Shown here: positions 8,855 to 17,164 of the stretch, one piece after another
How the letters are laid out: each line of letters begins with the position of its first letter
Position numbering within the stretch: position 1 is the stretch's first letter
Source of the DNA: Streptomyces tsukubensis
Lineage (GTDB): Bacteria; Actinomycetota; Actinomycetes; Streptomycetales; Streptomycetaceae
DNA length: 64,000 nt
Direction: 5' to 3'
NCBI RefSeq assembly: GCF_003932715.1
Contig: NZ_CP020700.1
Coordinates: forward strand, 5,726,501 to 5,790,500
Notes under the pieces: model-generated
The model's database searches: none
What the model was told of the DNA's origin: nothing
Seen by the model: only the letters and a program-made list of their open reading frames with translations
Made by a program: the position numbers and the translations under genes

Positions 8855-10018
8855 ATGCATCGCGCCGATCAGCCCCCGTCGCGCCGCGCGTTCCTCGATG
8901 TCACCGGCGCCACGGTGGCTACCGGTCTCCTCGCCGGATGCTCGGGGAACTCCGCCCGGCCCGGCCGGCCCGCCCCTTCCGCGTCGCCCGCGCCCAGGCC
9001 CGCGCCGGTCCCGGTGACGGGCCGCCATCAGGCGGGTGTGCTGCATCCCGGGACGGCCCAGCCCCATCTGCTGGCCCTGGTCGCGGACCTCGGAGCCACG
9101 GTGGCGCCCGGCCCGCTGCTGGCCGAACTCGGCGAGGCCGTCCGCACCCTCGCCGCCGGGTCCGACCCGCGGCTGCTGGGCCTGCCCCCGGGCGATCTGA
9201 CCGTGACCGTCGGCGTGGGTCCACGGCTGGTACGGACCGCCGGCGCCGCACTGCCCGGCGCGGCCGACCTCCCGCGGTTCTCCCGCGAACGGATCGCCCC
9301 GCCGGCGCGCGGCGGTGATCTGCTGATACAGATCTGCGCGGGCGACGCCCTGCTTCTGCCGGTCGTCGCCGCAGCGCTGCTGGACCAGGCCGGGGACCGC
9401 GTCCGGGAGCGCTGGCGGCAGCTCGGACGCCGCGGTGCGGAGGTGCCCGTGGCCGACGGCCGCTCCGCACCGCGCAATCTGCTCGGTTTCATCGACGGCA
9501 TCGTGGGCCCGCACACCACCGCCGAGCAGGAGCGCGACCTGTGGCTGGCCGGACCCCCCGCGGTCGCCGGCGGCACCCTGGCCGTACTGCGGCGCATGGA
9601 ACTCGACCTGACGCGGTTCGCCGCCCTGCCGGTCGCCGAGCAGGAGGCGGTCTTCGGGCGGCGCCGGTCCAGCGGCGTACCCCTCTCCGGCGGCAGCGTC
9701 GCCTCACCCCCCGGACTGGGCGCCAAGACACCCGACGGGCGCTACCTCGTCCCCGTGGACGCCCATGTACGCAGGGCGAATCCCACCGTGGTCGGCGTCG
9801 GCCATATGCTCCGCCGCTCCTACAGCATCGACCATCCCGCCCCCGGCCTGCTGTTCATCAGCTTCCAGAACGACCTGCGGACCTTCACGGCCACGCTCAG
9901 CCGCATGGACTCCTCCGACGCGCTGCTGCCCTTCACCACCACGACCGCCGGCGCGACCTTCCTGATCCTCCCCGGCTACGGCCCGCGACGCCCGCTCGGT
10001 TCCTCGTTGTTCGGCTGA
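8855..10018 (+). CDS. Dyp-type haem peroxidase, Tat-exported lipoprotein (EfeB-like)
   Basis: 387 residues. The N-terminus has a twin-arginine signal (SRRAFLDVTGATVATGLL) that ends in a lipobox LAGC, so the protein is probably exported folded and lipidated. The Dyp signature GFIDG lies near residue 210 (NLLGFIDGIVGPH); the C-terminal half contains the conserved haem-binding His/Arg region (VGVGHMLRRSYS). Family members oxidise dyes or, with EfeUO, take part in iron uptake; no efeU/efeO is next to it here. This is the last chromosomal gene before the integrated element. Confidence 0.9.
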   Translation: MHRADQPPSRRAFLDVTGATVATGLLAGCSGNSARPGRPAPSASPAPRPAPVPVTGRHQAGVLHPGTAQPHLLALVADLGATVAPGPLLAELGEAVRTLAAGSDPRLLGLPPGDLTVTVGVGPRLVRTAGAALPGAADLPRFSRERIAPPARGGDLLIQICAGDALLLPVVAAALLDQAGDRVRERWRQLGRRGAEVPVADGRSAPRNLLGFIDGIVGPHTTAEQERDLWLAGPPAVAGGTLAVLRRMELDLTRFAALPVAEQEAVFGRRRSSGVPLSGGSVASPPGLGAKTPDGRYLVPVDAHVRRANPTVVGVGHMLRRSYSIDHPAPGLLFISFQNDLRTFTATLSRMDSSDALLPFTTTTAGATFLILPGYGPRRPLGSSLFG

Positions 10019-10051
10019 CTCCCTGTCCGGGGGCCACCCGTCACAAGGCCC

Positions 10052-11485
10052 TCAGCACTCGATGATGTTCACCGCGAGCCCGCCCCGCGCCGTCTCCTTG
10101 TACTTGACCTTCATCGTGGCCGCCATAGTGATCATGCCCCTGAGCTGCGGCTTCAGGGCGAGACCGGAGGCCCAATCGGCCGCCAGGGACTTCTCAGGGA
10201 CTTTGCGCTGATCGCCCGCGAGCCAGGAGTCCATGGCCGCCAGACCGCGCCGCCCGGCCCCGGGCATGAAGTGAGCGTAGTGGTCGAGCGTGATCTTGGG
10301 GGAGGAGTGCCCGAGCCAGGCCGCGAGGCTCACCACGGACTCGCCGGCCTCAAGCTGCACGCTGGCGTAGGTGTGCCGCAGGACATGGAACATGTCCGAC
10401 CGCGACGATGCGTAGACGGGGTAGCGGCGGACTCGGCCGCCGTACTCCTGAGTCTTCTCGCCGATCACGGTGAGCAGCCCGACGGCCGCAAGGGCGGGCC
10501 GCCAGCTCCGCTCGTTCCAGGTCCTGTAGTAGATCCGATTCCCGTGCGAGGTCGTGAGGACGAGCTGCACGGTGATCGGACGCCGCTGCCGCTCCTCCAG
10601 CGCGTTGGCCGGAGGCTCCGGGTTCCGCCAGGGGAGGGTGCACGCCGTCGAGGGGAACCGGCGGAAGTGTGCGCGGGCGCGGGCCGCCAGGTTGGGGGAG
10701 AGCGGTATCTCCCGCGTCTTGCCACCCTTGGGCAGACAAAAGTACGGACGCCCTTTCATGTCCCACCGGAGCTGACGCCGGATGCGCACGATCATGTTGG
10801 CGAAGTCGAAGTCCTCCTCGGCCAGCCCGAACGCCTCGCCCTGGCGCAGCCCGAGCCCGAGCCCCAGATCCACGGCGAACCGGTAGCGCTCCTGGAGCTG
10901 CTCCCGGACGGCGTCGACGGTCGTACGGGCCCACGCCTTGGCCTTCTTCTCTTTGGCGCGCGGGGCCTTGACGCTCTTGTGGACCTTGAGCGGGTTCCGC
11001 AGAAGCCGCTGGTCGTCCACGGCGCTGTTGAGGATGGAGGAGAGGTGTCCCCAGATCACCTCCGCGGTCGAGTCCTCGACCCGTGTCAGCAGGGTCGCCT
11101 TGAAGGTGCGCAGGGTGGACGCGTCGATGTCCCGCAGTGCCACGTCGCCGAGCAGCGGGATGAGGTGGTTGTTGATCCGACTGGCCATGGGGCCGGCGGT
11201 CGAGGGTTCATCGGTACGGCCCGGCCACCAGTGCTCCACGATGTAGTCGCCGACCGAGATCGCACCGTCTCGGGGGTCGATGAACTCACCCCGACGGGAG
11301 TCCGTCGTGGCGGTCGCCAGCCACTTCTTGGCGTCCTCACTCGTGGTGAACGAGCGGTCCTGGACCCCCGGTATTCCCTTGACGCGGTACCGCTTGCCCG
11401 TGCCGTAGAGGGCGGTGCGCTCGCGCTTGCCGGTCTCCTTGTTCGGCCGCTTCTTCAGCCATCGGTCCTCTATGTAACCGGCCAT
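10052..11485 (-). CDS. int: Tyrosine site-specific integrase of the ICE
   Basis: 477 residues. An N-terminal arm-binding region, a SAM-like core-binding domain (~75-170) and a catalytic domain are present. Catalytic residues are visible: R214 (LRQGEAFGL), H367 and R370 (HVLRHTY), H393 (WLGHSS) and nucleophile Y403 (DHYAHF). The last ~20 residues (MKVKYKETARGGLAVNIIEC) are not integrase sequence; they match the conserved end of L-serine ammonia-lyase, so the reading frame runs across the attachment site into host DNA. It lies next to the excisionase gene, the standard recombination pair. Confidence 0.95.
   Translation of the reverse strand: MAGYIEDRWLKKRPNKETGKRERTALYGTGKRYRVKGIPGVQDRSFTTSEDAKKWLATATTDSRRGEFIDPRDGAISVGDYIVEHWWPGRTDEPSTAGPMASRINNHLIPLLGDVALRDIDASTLRTFKATLLTRVEDSTAEVIWGHLSSILNSAVDDQRLLRNPLKVHKSVKAPRAKEKKAKAWARTTVDAVREQLQERYRFAVDLGLGLGLRQGEAFGLAEEDFDFANMIVRIRRQLRWDMKGRPYFCLPKGGKTREIPLSPNLAARARAHFRRFPSTACTLPWRNPEPPANALEERQRRPITVQLVLTTSHGNRIYYRTWNERSWRPALAAVGLLTVIGEKTQEYGGRVRRYPVYASSRSDMFHVLRHTYASVQLEAGESVVSLAAWLGHSSPKITLDHYAHFMPGAGRRGLAAMDSWLAGDQRKVPEKSLAADWASGLALKPQLRGMITMAATMKVKYKETARGGLAVNIIEC
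10055..10114 (-). other. Probable attL: 3' end of sdaA fused to int
   Basis: These 60 bases encode the last 20 residues of the integrase frame. The peptide KYKETARGGLA matches the KYKETSRGGLA-like C-terminus known from SdaA proteins. I infer that the ICE recombined inside the 3' end of a host sdaA gene, leaving this copy at the left junction; the rest of sdaA, with a replacement 3' end, should lie beyond the right edge. The exact crossover core cannot be fixed without attR. Confidence 0.65.
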
Positions 11486-11608
11486 GCGTTTGGTGCTCCC
11501 CTTGTGGTGCGGTGATTCCTTCCGAGTGGGTGTTCAGAACGCTGGTTGGAGCCGGTCCTTATCCCGCATCCGGAGATCTCTTTGAAGGATTTTTCGAGGG
11601 GAGTTGTG

Positions 11609-11875
11609 CTACGTGACCCTGCGCATGCGAGCTTGAGGATTTCGGAGAAGCGGGTCAAGGGAGCGATTCGACCGTGAATCGGACAGCTCTTGGGCCCGCA
11701 CCCACTCGTCAAGCACGGTGATCCGGTACATGACGCGACGGCCCATGCGGAAGCTCGGCGGGCCCTGGCGTCGATGACGCCAGACGTAAAGGGTGTTCGG
11801 GGAGAGCCCAAGATATGTGGCTGCTTGGGGGAGGCTCAAGAAGGCCGGTTCGTGCTGTGAGGTTGCCTGGGGCAT
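11609..11875 (-). CDS. xis: Excisionase-like helix-turn-helix protein (AlpA/MerR-type)
   Basis: 88 residues from the ATG at 11875. A single winged helix-turn-helix fills the middle: FLSLPQAATYLGLSPNTLYVW, then RRQGPPSFRMGRRVMYR and a final helix VLDEWVRAQE. This is the usual layout of ICE and phage excisionases. It sits 123 bp upstream of int in the same orientation. A longer in-frame reading back to 12193 exists but has poor codon use and no ribosome binding site, so the short form is preferred. Confidence 0.85.
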   Translation of the reverse strand: MPQATSQHEPAFLSLPQAATYLGLSPNTLYVWRHRRQGPPSFRMGRRVMYRITVLDEWVRAQELSDSRSNRSLDPLLRNPQARMRRVT

Positions 11876-12246
11876 AGCTGCGTTCCTGTCGTCCAGCCTT
11901 GAGGTGACAGGAGGATGATCCGGAGAAAGGAAGATTTGGTTGGACCGGGCCGTTGGTGGTAGAAGGCCCCTGGTTGACTTCTTGTTGCATGTCTCTTTGC
12001 GTGGCTCAGGTCGGATCAGCCGCAGAATCTGAGAGGGATTGGTCAGATCGGCGATGACCTGTTCAGCGCTTGTGATGGCCAAGTTGTCTGCCGAGGCCAG
12101 ATGGTGCGGTAGTGACCCACACAAGGCTGAGTAACCCCGCCGCAGCGTATTCCGGCCAGCCCTTCTCGTTTGCCGAAGAAGAGTGGCGACCACCGATAGC
12201 GTTCCGGCGTACTCGCACCGAACACGTACGAACGAAGGACACCCTC
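11876..12246. promoter_or_regulatory. 371-bp divergent intergenic region between xis and a cargo methyltransferase
   Basis: No convincing gene is present. The stretch is lower in GC than its neighbours and must hold the leftward xis/int promoter and the rightward methyltransferase promoter. GAAGGA at 12234-12239 is the ribosome binding site of the gene at 12247. I see no clean -35/-10 pair. Confidence 0.4.
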
Positions 12247-13470
12247 ATGACCTATACGACGGTCGGCTCCGACGAGGCCGCACGGCTCCGCAACGAGGTC
12301 GTTGACCGGTTGGTCGCGGACGGCGCGATCTTCTCCCCGGAGGTCGAGGCCGTGATGCGGAAGGTTCCCCGGCACGCGTTTGCCCCCGAGGCGACGCTGG
12401 GGAAGGCGTACGCGCCGTACTCGGCCGTCATTACCAAGACGGACGAGCACGGCCTCCAGCTCAGCTCGGTGTCCGCGCCGCAGATCCAGGCGATGATGCT
12501 GGAGCAGGCCCTGGTCCGACCCGGGATGAGGGTGCTGGAGATCGGCTCGGGTGGTCTGAACGCGGCCTACCTCGCGGAGCTGGTCGGGGAAGCGGGCGAC
12601 GTGGTCACCGTGGATATCGACTCCACCGTCACGGACCGGGCCCGTCGGCTGCTGGACGAGCACGGCTGCGGCCGGGTCCGCGTGGTCTGCGTCGACGCGG
12701 CGGAGCCCTTGGACGACCTCGGTACGTTCGATCTCGTCATGGTGACTGCGGGTGCGTGGGACATCCCGCCCGCGTGGACCGAGCGGCTCACTCCCGGCGG
12801 GCGGCTGGTGGTACCGCTGAGGATGCGCGGGTTGACCCGGTCCGTGGCCTTCGTCCGCGTCGACGATCACCTGGAGAGCGAGTCCGCGTTCGTCTGCGGT
12901 TTCGTCCCCATGCAGGGCTCGACCGCGCACCGGGAGGAACTGCTGCTCGTCGCCGGAGCCCCGGAGATCGGGCTGCGGTTCGACGACGGTCTGCCTGCCG
13001 ACCCGAGCCTGCTCGCCAACGCCGTCACTACGCCCCGGGTGGAGCTGTGGACCGGGGTTGAGGTCGGTCGCGGCGAACTCGTCGACACCCTCCAGATGCA
13101 CCTGGCGATCACACTGCCCGGCTTCTGCGTCATGACGGTCGACCCCGACCTGGACACCGGGATCGTCACTCCCTCGAACAGGTCCTTCTCCCTCGCCGCC
13201 GTGGACGGCACCGACTTCGCCTACCTCACCGTCCGCCGGACCGAGGACGACAAGGGCGTCGAGTACGGCGTCCACGCCCTCGGCCCCACGGCCTCCGGCT
13301 TCGCCAAGATCGTCGCGGACCACGTCCGCGCCTGGGACCGCGACCGGCGCGGCGGCCCTAACCCGGTCTTCCGCGTCTATCCGGCTGGCACCCCCGACGC
13401 GCAGATCCTGGCCGACCGAATCATCGACAAGGTGCACAGCCGGATCTCGCTCGCCTGGCCCCCGGCGTAG
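12247..13470 (+). CDS. PIMT-like SAM methyltransferase (FxLD-system type)
   Basis: 407 residues. The N-terminal two-thirds is a protein-L-isoaspartate O-methyltransferase-like fold: helix bundle with VMRKVPRHAFAP, then the SAM loop VLEIGSGGLNAAYLAEL (residues 96-112), acidic VDID strand, and PGGRLVVPL. A ~160-residue C-terminal extension follows. The same architecture forms the C-terminal half of the protein at 26006, so the two are paralogues. PIMT homologues in lanthipeptide clusters methylate Asp and give isoaspartate; that this copy also acts on the peptide is inference. It lies 9 kb from the peptide gene, beside xis. Confidence 0.8.
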   Translation: MTYTTVGSDEAARLRNEVVDRLVADGAIFSPEVEAVMRKVPRHAFAPEATLGKAYAPYSAVITKTDEHGLQLSSVSAPQIQAMMLEQALVRPGMRVLEIGSGGLNAAYLAELVGEAGDVVTVDIDSTVTDRARRLLDEHGCGRVRVVCVDAAEPLDDLGTFDLVMVTAGAWDIPPAWTERLTPGGRLVVPLRMRGLTRSVAFVRVDDHLESESAFVCGFVPMQGSTAHREELLLVAGAPEIGLRFDDGLPADPSLLANAVTTPRVELWTGVEVGRGELVDTLQMHLAITLPGFCVMTVDPDLDTGIVTPSNRSFSLAAVDGTDFAYLTVRRTEDDKGVEYGVHALGPTASGFAKIVADHVRAWDRDRRGGPNPVFRVYPAGTPDAQILADRIIDKVHSRISLAWPPA

Positions 13471-13553
13471 ACGCCGGAGATCAGGGCGTCCCGCACCACC
13501 CTGGAAGGGAAGGTTATGAAGCCAGCCTTTGGGCCGAGGTCTCACGTGTTTCC

Positions 13554-13691
13554 TCAGGGGATGTGGCCAGGGGCGTCTGCCAGTGAGTCGCGAAGCCATG
13601 CCCAAGCCGAATCGGCGGCCTCCTTGGCACCCAGAGACCCGAAGCGTCGATCGCCTGGACGTCCCAATAGAGCCGTGAGATCGCTACCAGG
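13554..13691 (-). other. Open frame continuing past the stop of the dehydrogenase gene
   Basis: Directly after the TGA at 13692-13694 the same frame stays open for 45 more codons to TGA 13554-13556 and has protein-like composition (GAKEAADSAWAWLRDSLADA). There is no good start codon or ribosome binding site. It may be an ancestral C-terminus cut off by a nonsense change, a readthrough extension, or chance. The opposite strand has an ATG frame at 13516 with a GGAAGG-like site, but its composition is poor. Confidence 0.3.
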
Positions 13692-14531
13692 TCAACTATC
13701 TTCGGTCCCAGCCAAGAGGGCCAGCACGCGCTCGACGGAAGGGTTCTGATCTTGCTCCGTGTCCCAGCGGTGAAAGATCTCACCGGTCAGTTCAGCCAGG
13801 CCGTCCGGCAACTCTGCGGATCGTAGCGCTTCCGCGATCTGATCCATCTCGGGTGCCCAGCGCCACGCGCGGGCCGCGACGCTCGGCAGGTACTCCGGTG
13901 CCGAGAGGATGTTGGAGGACATGCCTCGTGCTTCCTCGGCCAGAAGATCGGATACGCCATGTCGTGCCGCGAGGGCGTGCGAGATCGCGGCCAGAACCCG
14001 GGCCGATCGCTGGTAGCTGGTGAACGCCAACTTCAAGGCCGACGCAGTACCGGGATCGGAGCCGACAGTACGGACCTCAACGTCCGTTCCCGCGAATAGG
14101 CTGTCCACCAACGCCACCGTGCCCGAGTCGCCGGCCAGGTAGATTCGGGCGCTTCTGCTGGAGCCCGATGACGGTCCGAAGATCGACCCGTCGAGCACTG
14201 AGCACCGAGCGGGCATTCTGCTGCTGATCCGGCGTACCAGTTCCGGGGTGATGGGATTGGCCTCCACGAAGACGCCCTCGTAGCCCTGCTCAGCTACCGA
14301 CTTCGCCGTGTCCTCGGCAGCGTGAGCTGGGCAGATGGACAGAACTATGTCGCTGCCGAAAAGCGCTTCGCCGAGCGTGTCACGCGGTTCAAGGCCAGCA
14401 GCCGCAGCCCGCGCCCGGGTTCGCGGGCTGCGGCCGGTCGTCACCCAGCGGACTCGGTGCCCATTGCGCACAGCCGCGGCCCCGATGGTGGACCCCATCG
14501 AGCCAGGGTGAAGAAGGGTGACGGTGGTCAT
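13692..14531 (-). CDS. NAD(P)-binding 6-phosphogluconate dehydrogenase-like protein (DUF1932 type)
   Basis: 279 residues. N-terminal Rossmann fold with LLHPGSMGSTIGAAAVRNGH in place of the usual GxGxMG start, and SDIVLSICP; residues ~110-180 continue the beta-hydroxyacid dehydrogenase pattern (VFVEANPITPELV, LDGSIFGPSS, LKLAFTSYQRS), and the helical C-terminus fits DUF1932. The gene overlaps the upstream regulator by ATGA and is therefore translationally coupled to it. Substrate unknown. Confidence 0.8.
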   Translation of the reverse strand: MTTVTLLHPGSMGSTIGAAAVRNGHRVRWVTTGRSPRTRARAAAAGLEPRDTLGEALFGSDIVLSICPAHAAEDTAKSVAEQGYEGVFVEANPITPELVRRISSRMPARCSVLDGSIFGPSSGSSRSARIYLAGDSGTVALVDSLFAGTDVEVRTVGSDPGTASALKLAFTSYQRSARVLAAISHALAARHGVSDLLAEEARGMSSNILSAPEYLPSVAARAWRWAPEMDQIAEALRSAELPDGLAELTGEIFHRWDTEQDQNPSVERVLALLAGTEDS

Positions 14532-15898
14532 GCCGGGCCTCCCGGCGGGAGTTCGCGTGCGAGCCGGTCCTGGTGGGAGATCAGAGCCTCCCGCAGCCCG
14601 ATGCCCATGGGGGAGTGCCCGCTGGGATGGGCCGTGAGCTGTCGCCCGAACTGCCCCAGGCGCTTCCGAACGCTCTCGATACGGCGCTGCCCGTTCACCT
14701 GGATCACCTCGTGCACCTCGATCGCGGCACCTTCGAGGTCGCCCCGCCCCATGCGGGCGACCGCCAGGTCCATCCTGGCGAGGCTCAGCTCCCCCAGTCG
14801 CACCTGGCCGGCGGGAGCGGAACGGAAGTCGGCCACAGCCTGCTCGGCCATGGTCTCGGCCTCGTCAAGGCCCGAGCTGCCTCCCAGCCAGAGCTGGGTG
14901 GTGCTCGCGCAGTAGAGCTGCTTCCCGAGCGGGAAGGCCATCATGCCCGGGAGGGCGTCCTCGCTGGCCTGGTCCCGCAACCGGTCGGCTTCGAGAAGGG
15001 CGGCGAGAGCCTCGGAGGACTGCTGGAGCTGCCCGTGGGAACGGGCCTTGATGCTCGCCAGCCGGATGGCGGCAGTACCGTGCTCCGGTACGTACTGACT
15101 GCCCGCCTCGGCGAGGCGTACGGCTGCCTCCGGCCGTCCGTCCCAGTAGGCCATGAGCGCCTGAAGGCCCCGCACCCATGCCCGAAGACCGTTGTGGCCG
15201 GCGGCCTCACCGCACAGGAAGGCGGTTCTCGCCTGGGTCTCGGCCGCCTCGTACCGCCCCAGATCGAAGCTCGCGTTGGCCAGTACGCCGCAGAGCGTCC
15301 CAGCGGCGAGATAGAGATCAACTGTTTGGTCGGGACGCTGGTGCCCTTCGAGCAGTTCGAACGTCCGGTTGCGGAGTCGGCGCACCTCGGAGAAGAGGGA
15401 CTGGACTGGACGATTCGGATACGTGCTGACGACGCGCCGGATGTCGGCTTCCAGTTGCTCCAGTGTCGCCGGGCCGACATTGCTTCCCTCGACGCGCGCC
15501 GCGAAGTCCGCTGATTCCTCGGCTGCCGCCATGACCATATCTTCACCCGGTACGGCATGGTCCATACCTGCCGCGTCGCTGACCCCCGCGCTGTCAGTGG
15601 GTTCCGTCGTGACGGAGGGCGAGAGGACGGGCGGCTTGAAGAGGGCGTCCACCGGTGTGGGCCGGAACAGGTGTTCCAGGATCCTGCGGGCCTCGCGTCG
15701 GGGCTGCCCCTTGAGGTCGCCCCGCAGCCATCGGTTGAACTGCCGTACTTCCACCCGGGCGGTGGCAAGGCTCGGCGGCCCCTCCGCCACGGACAGCTCG
15801 CGGGCCGCCGACGCGTAGCGCCGGGCGAAGACATGGGGGTCCGTCCACCCTCTCTGCTGGATCAGCAGACTGAACAAGGTCGGGCTCGACCCCTCCAT
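14528..15898 (-). CDS. TPR-containing transcriptional regulator-like protein
   Basis: 456 residues from the ATG at 15898, selected because AGGAGG lies 8 bases upstream; a longer frame to 16168 lacks this. Residues 1-75 look like a degenerate XRE-type DNA-binding part (LFSLLIQQRGWTDPHVFARRYASAAREL ... RQFNRWLRGDLKGQPRREARRILEHLF). The remaining two-thirds is helical with tetratricopeptide-type repeats (AETQARTAFLCGEAAGHNGLRAW, AVRLAEAGSQYV). Such proteins are common in Streptomyces. It heads a two-gene operon with the dehydrogenase at 13692. Confidence 0.7.
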   Translation of the reverse strand: MEGSSPTLFSLLIQQRGWTDPHVFARRYASAARELSVAEGPPSLATARVEVRQFNRWLRGDLKGQPRREARRILEHLFRPTPVDALFKPPVLSPSVTTEPTDSAGVSDAAGMDHAVPGEDMVMAAAEESADFAARVEGSNVGPATLEQLEADIRRVVSTYPNRPVQSLFSEVRRLRNRTFELLEGHQRPDQTVDLYLAAGTLCGVLANASFDLGRYEAAETQARTAFLCGEAAGHNGLRAWVRGLQALMAYWDGRPEAAVRLAEAGSQYVPEHGTAAIRLASIKARSHGQLQQSSEALAALLEADRLRDQASEDALPGMMAFPLGKQLYCASTTQLWLGGSSGLDEAETMAEQAVADFRSAPAGQVRLGELSLARMDLAVARMGRGDLEGAAIEVHEVIQVNGQRRIESVRKRLGQFGRQLTAHPSGHSPMGIGLREALISHQDRLARELPPGGPA

Positions 15899-16146
15899 GG
15901 CGGTCCCTCCTACTCGGTTCAGCCCCACGCTAGGCGTCCGCTTTCCGTGGAAGAAGTCGCGGGCCTCCCGTGGCCCCAATCCGACCTGGAACGACTCGAT
16001 CAAGGCCGGATACGGCAGCACAAGTCCCGGCAGGACAGTCGCTAAGTCCGGCACCCGGCGAAAGGCTGCCTCCCCTACCGACGGTACGAACGCCGTCGCG
16101 GTGAGTGCCCACGATGGTTCGAACACAACAAAGGGAGGCGAGAAGT

Positions 16147-16563
16147 GTGATCTTGCTCCGCCGGACATCGCTCCCTGCTCCTCCGGCGCAGAGCTGTATG
16201 CCGCCCGTTGGCTTCAGGCGCCAGGCTCCCCCGGACCTGATGGTCCGGCTGCTGGCCGCCTTACAGCTGGACCTCTACTCGGTCACCGAGGTCTACGACG
16301 ACCTCAACGACCTCGTCGGGGAGCACGCCACGAACGAACCCGGGACGGAAGCCGTCCAGAGGCTGGCCGCCGCGCTCGACCACATCCTGCTCCGAATTCA
16401 GGCACCGGAACTCGCGGTGCGCTGCCCGCCAGACGTCATTCATCGGGCACAACGAGCAAGGGAATGTGCGCATTCGGCGGGTGCTCGACTCTCCGTGGCC
16501 GAAGCCCGGGGCGTGGCGCTGGCCGTCCTGAACCTCCTCGATCTGGTGGGTGAACAGCTTTGA
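16147..16563 (+). CDS. Hypothetical protein
   Basis: 138 residues from the GTG at 16147, supported by GGGAGGCG 7 bases upstream. The middle is helical (LLAALQLDLYSVTEVYDDLNDLV and AAALDHILLRIQAPELAV). One TTA codon at 16261-16263 makes translation dependent on the rare leucyl-tRNA of bldA. It overlaps the next small gene by TTGA. No family recognised; probably the first gene of a small coupled set with 16560 and 16733. Confidence 0.65.
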   Translation: MILLRRTSLPAPPAQSCMPPVGFRRQAPPDLMVRLLAALQLDLYSVTEVYDDLNDLVGEHATNEPGTEAVQRLAAALDHILLRIQAPELAVRCPPDVIHRAQRARECAHSAGARLSVAEARGVALAVLNLLDLVGEQL

Positions 16564-16736
16564 ACACCGATCCGTGTCCCGGTACCGGAACTGTTGAAAC
16601 TCAGGTGAGCCCTCCGGACCGGAGCGCCCCTCCCGCTCAGGTGCTGCCGCTCGGCCCGGACTGCCTTCCCGACGAGGTGCTCATCCCCCGTCCCATGGCG
16701 TCGGCACTGGTCCTGATGGACAGGGGGCGGCTGTGA
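16560..16736 (+). CDS. Small hypothetical protein, TTG start
   Basis: 58 residues from a TTG that overlaps the previous stop (TTGA); its own stop overlaps the GTG of the next gene (GTGA). The sequence is Pro-rich at first (VSPPDRSAPPAQVLPLGPDC) and ends LIPRPMASALVLMDRGRL. Tight coupling on both sides and Streptomyces-type codon use support it; no function can be given. Confidence 0.55.
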   Translation: MNTDPCPGTGTVETQVSPPDRSAPPAQVLPLGPDCLPDEVLIPRPMASALVLMDRGRL

Positions 16737-16936
16737 GTACGCCCTCACACGCAAGTGCCGGAAACCGGCGGCACCGAGTTGTCGTCTCCGTCCTCCACCC
16801 GATGCGCGCGCTTCGCGCCGGACATCGCAAATCCCTGAAGGCCACCGGCTTTGGTCTGGTGAAGATCTTCGGCATGTTCCTGTTCTTCGTCGGCTTCTGC
16901 GGATGGCTGGTCAGCCAGTTCGCGGCGCTTCTGTAG
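16733..16936 (+). CDS. Small membrane protein
   Basis: 67 residues with one predicted transmembrane helix near the C-terminus (FGLVKIFGMFLFFVGFCGWLVS) after a basic N-terminal half. It is the last gene of the 16147-16560-16733 coupled trio. Start GTG overlaps the previous stop by four bases. Unknown function; the 228 bases after it to 17165 show no gene. Confidence 0.6.
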   Translation: MSTPSHASAGNRRHRVVVSVLHPMRALRAGHRKSLKATGFGLVKIFGMFLFFVGFCGWLVSQFAALL

Positions 16937-17164
16937 AGCGGTCCGCTCCGCCTGCCCGGACCCCCGCGCTTGTGCCGGGCAGCGGAGCGACCTCCGGGAG
17001 GCGCTTCCCATCGCGGTTGGCATTGGCGACCGCACCGCCAGGTGCCGTCTGCACCGAAGGGCGCGCTTCCCTCGTGCCGCCGACGCGGCACGAACGGGCC
17101 CCGGCTGCTGGGAGGTCAGCTCGCGGCCGGGGCCCCTTTTCCCTCGTTAGTGATCGGAGTACCT

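Noticed and set aside
10019-12246. tRNA gene as integration site
   Set aside because: No cloverleaf-like sequence is seen next to int; the SdaA-like C-terminus of the integrase explains the junction instead.
13516-13749. Plus-strand 77-residue frame with a GGAAGG-like site
   Set aside because: Ser/Arg/Pro-rich composition with no predicted structure, fully antisense to the dehydrogenase 3' end and its in-frame continuation, which have better coding character.
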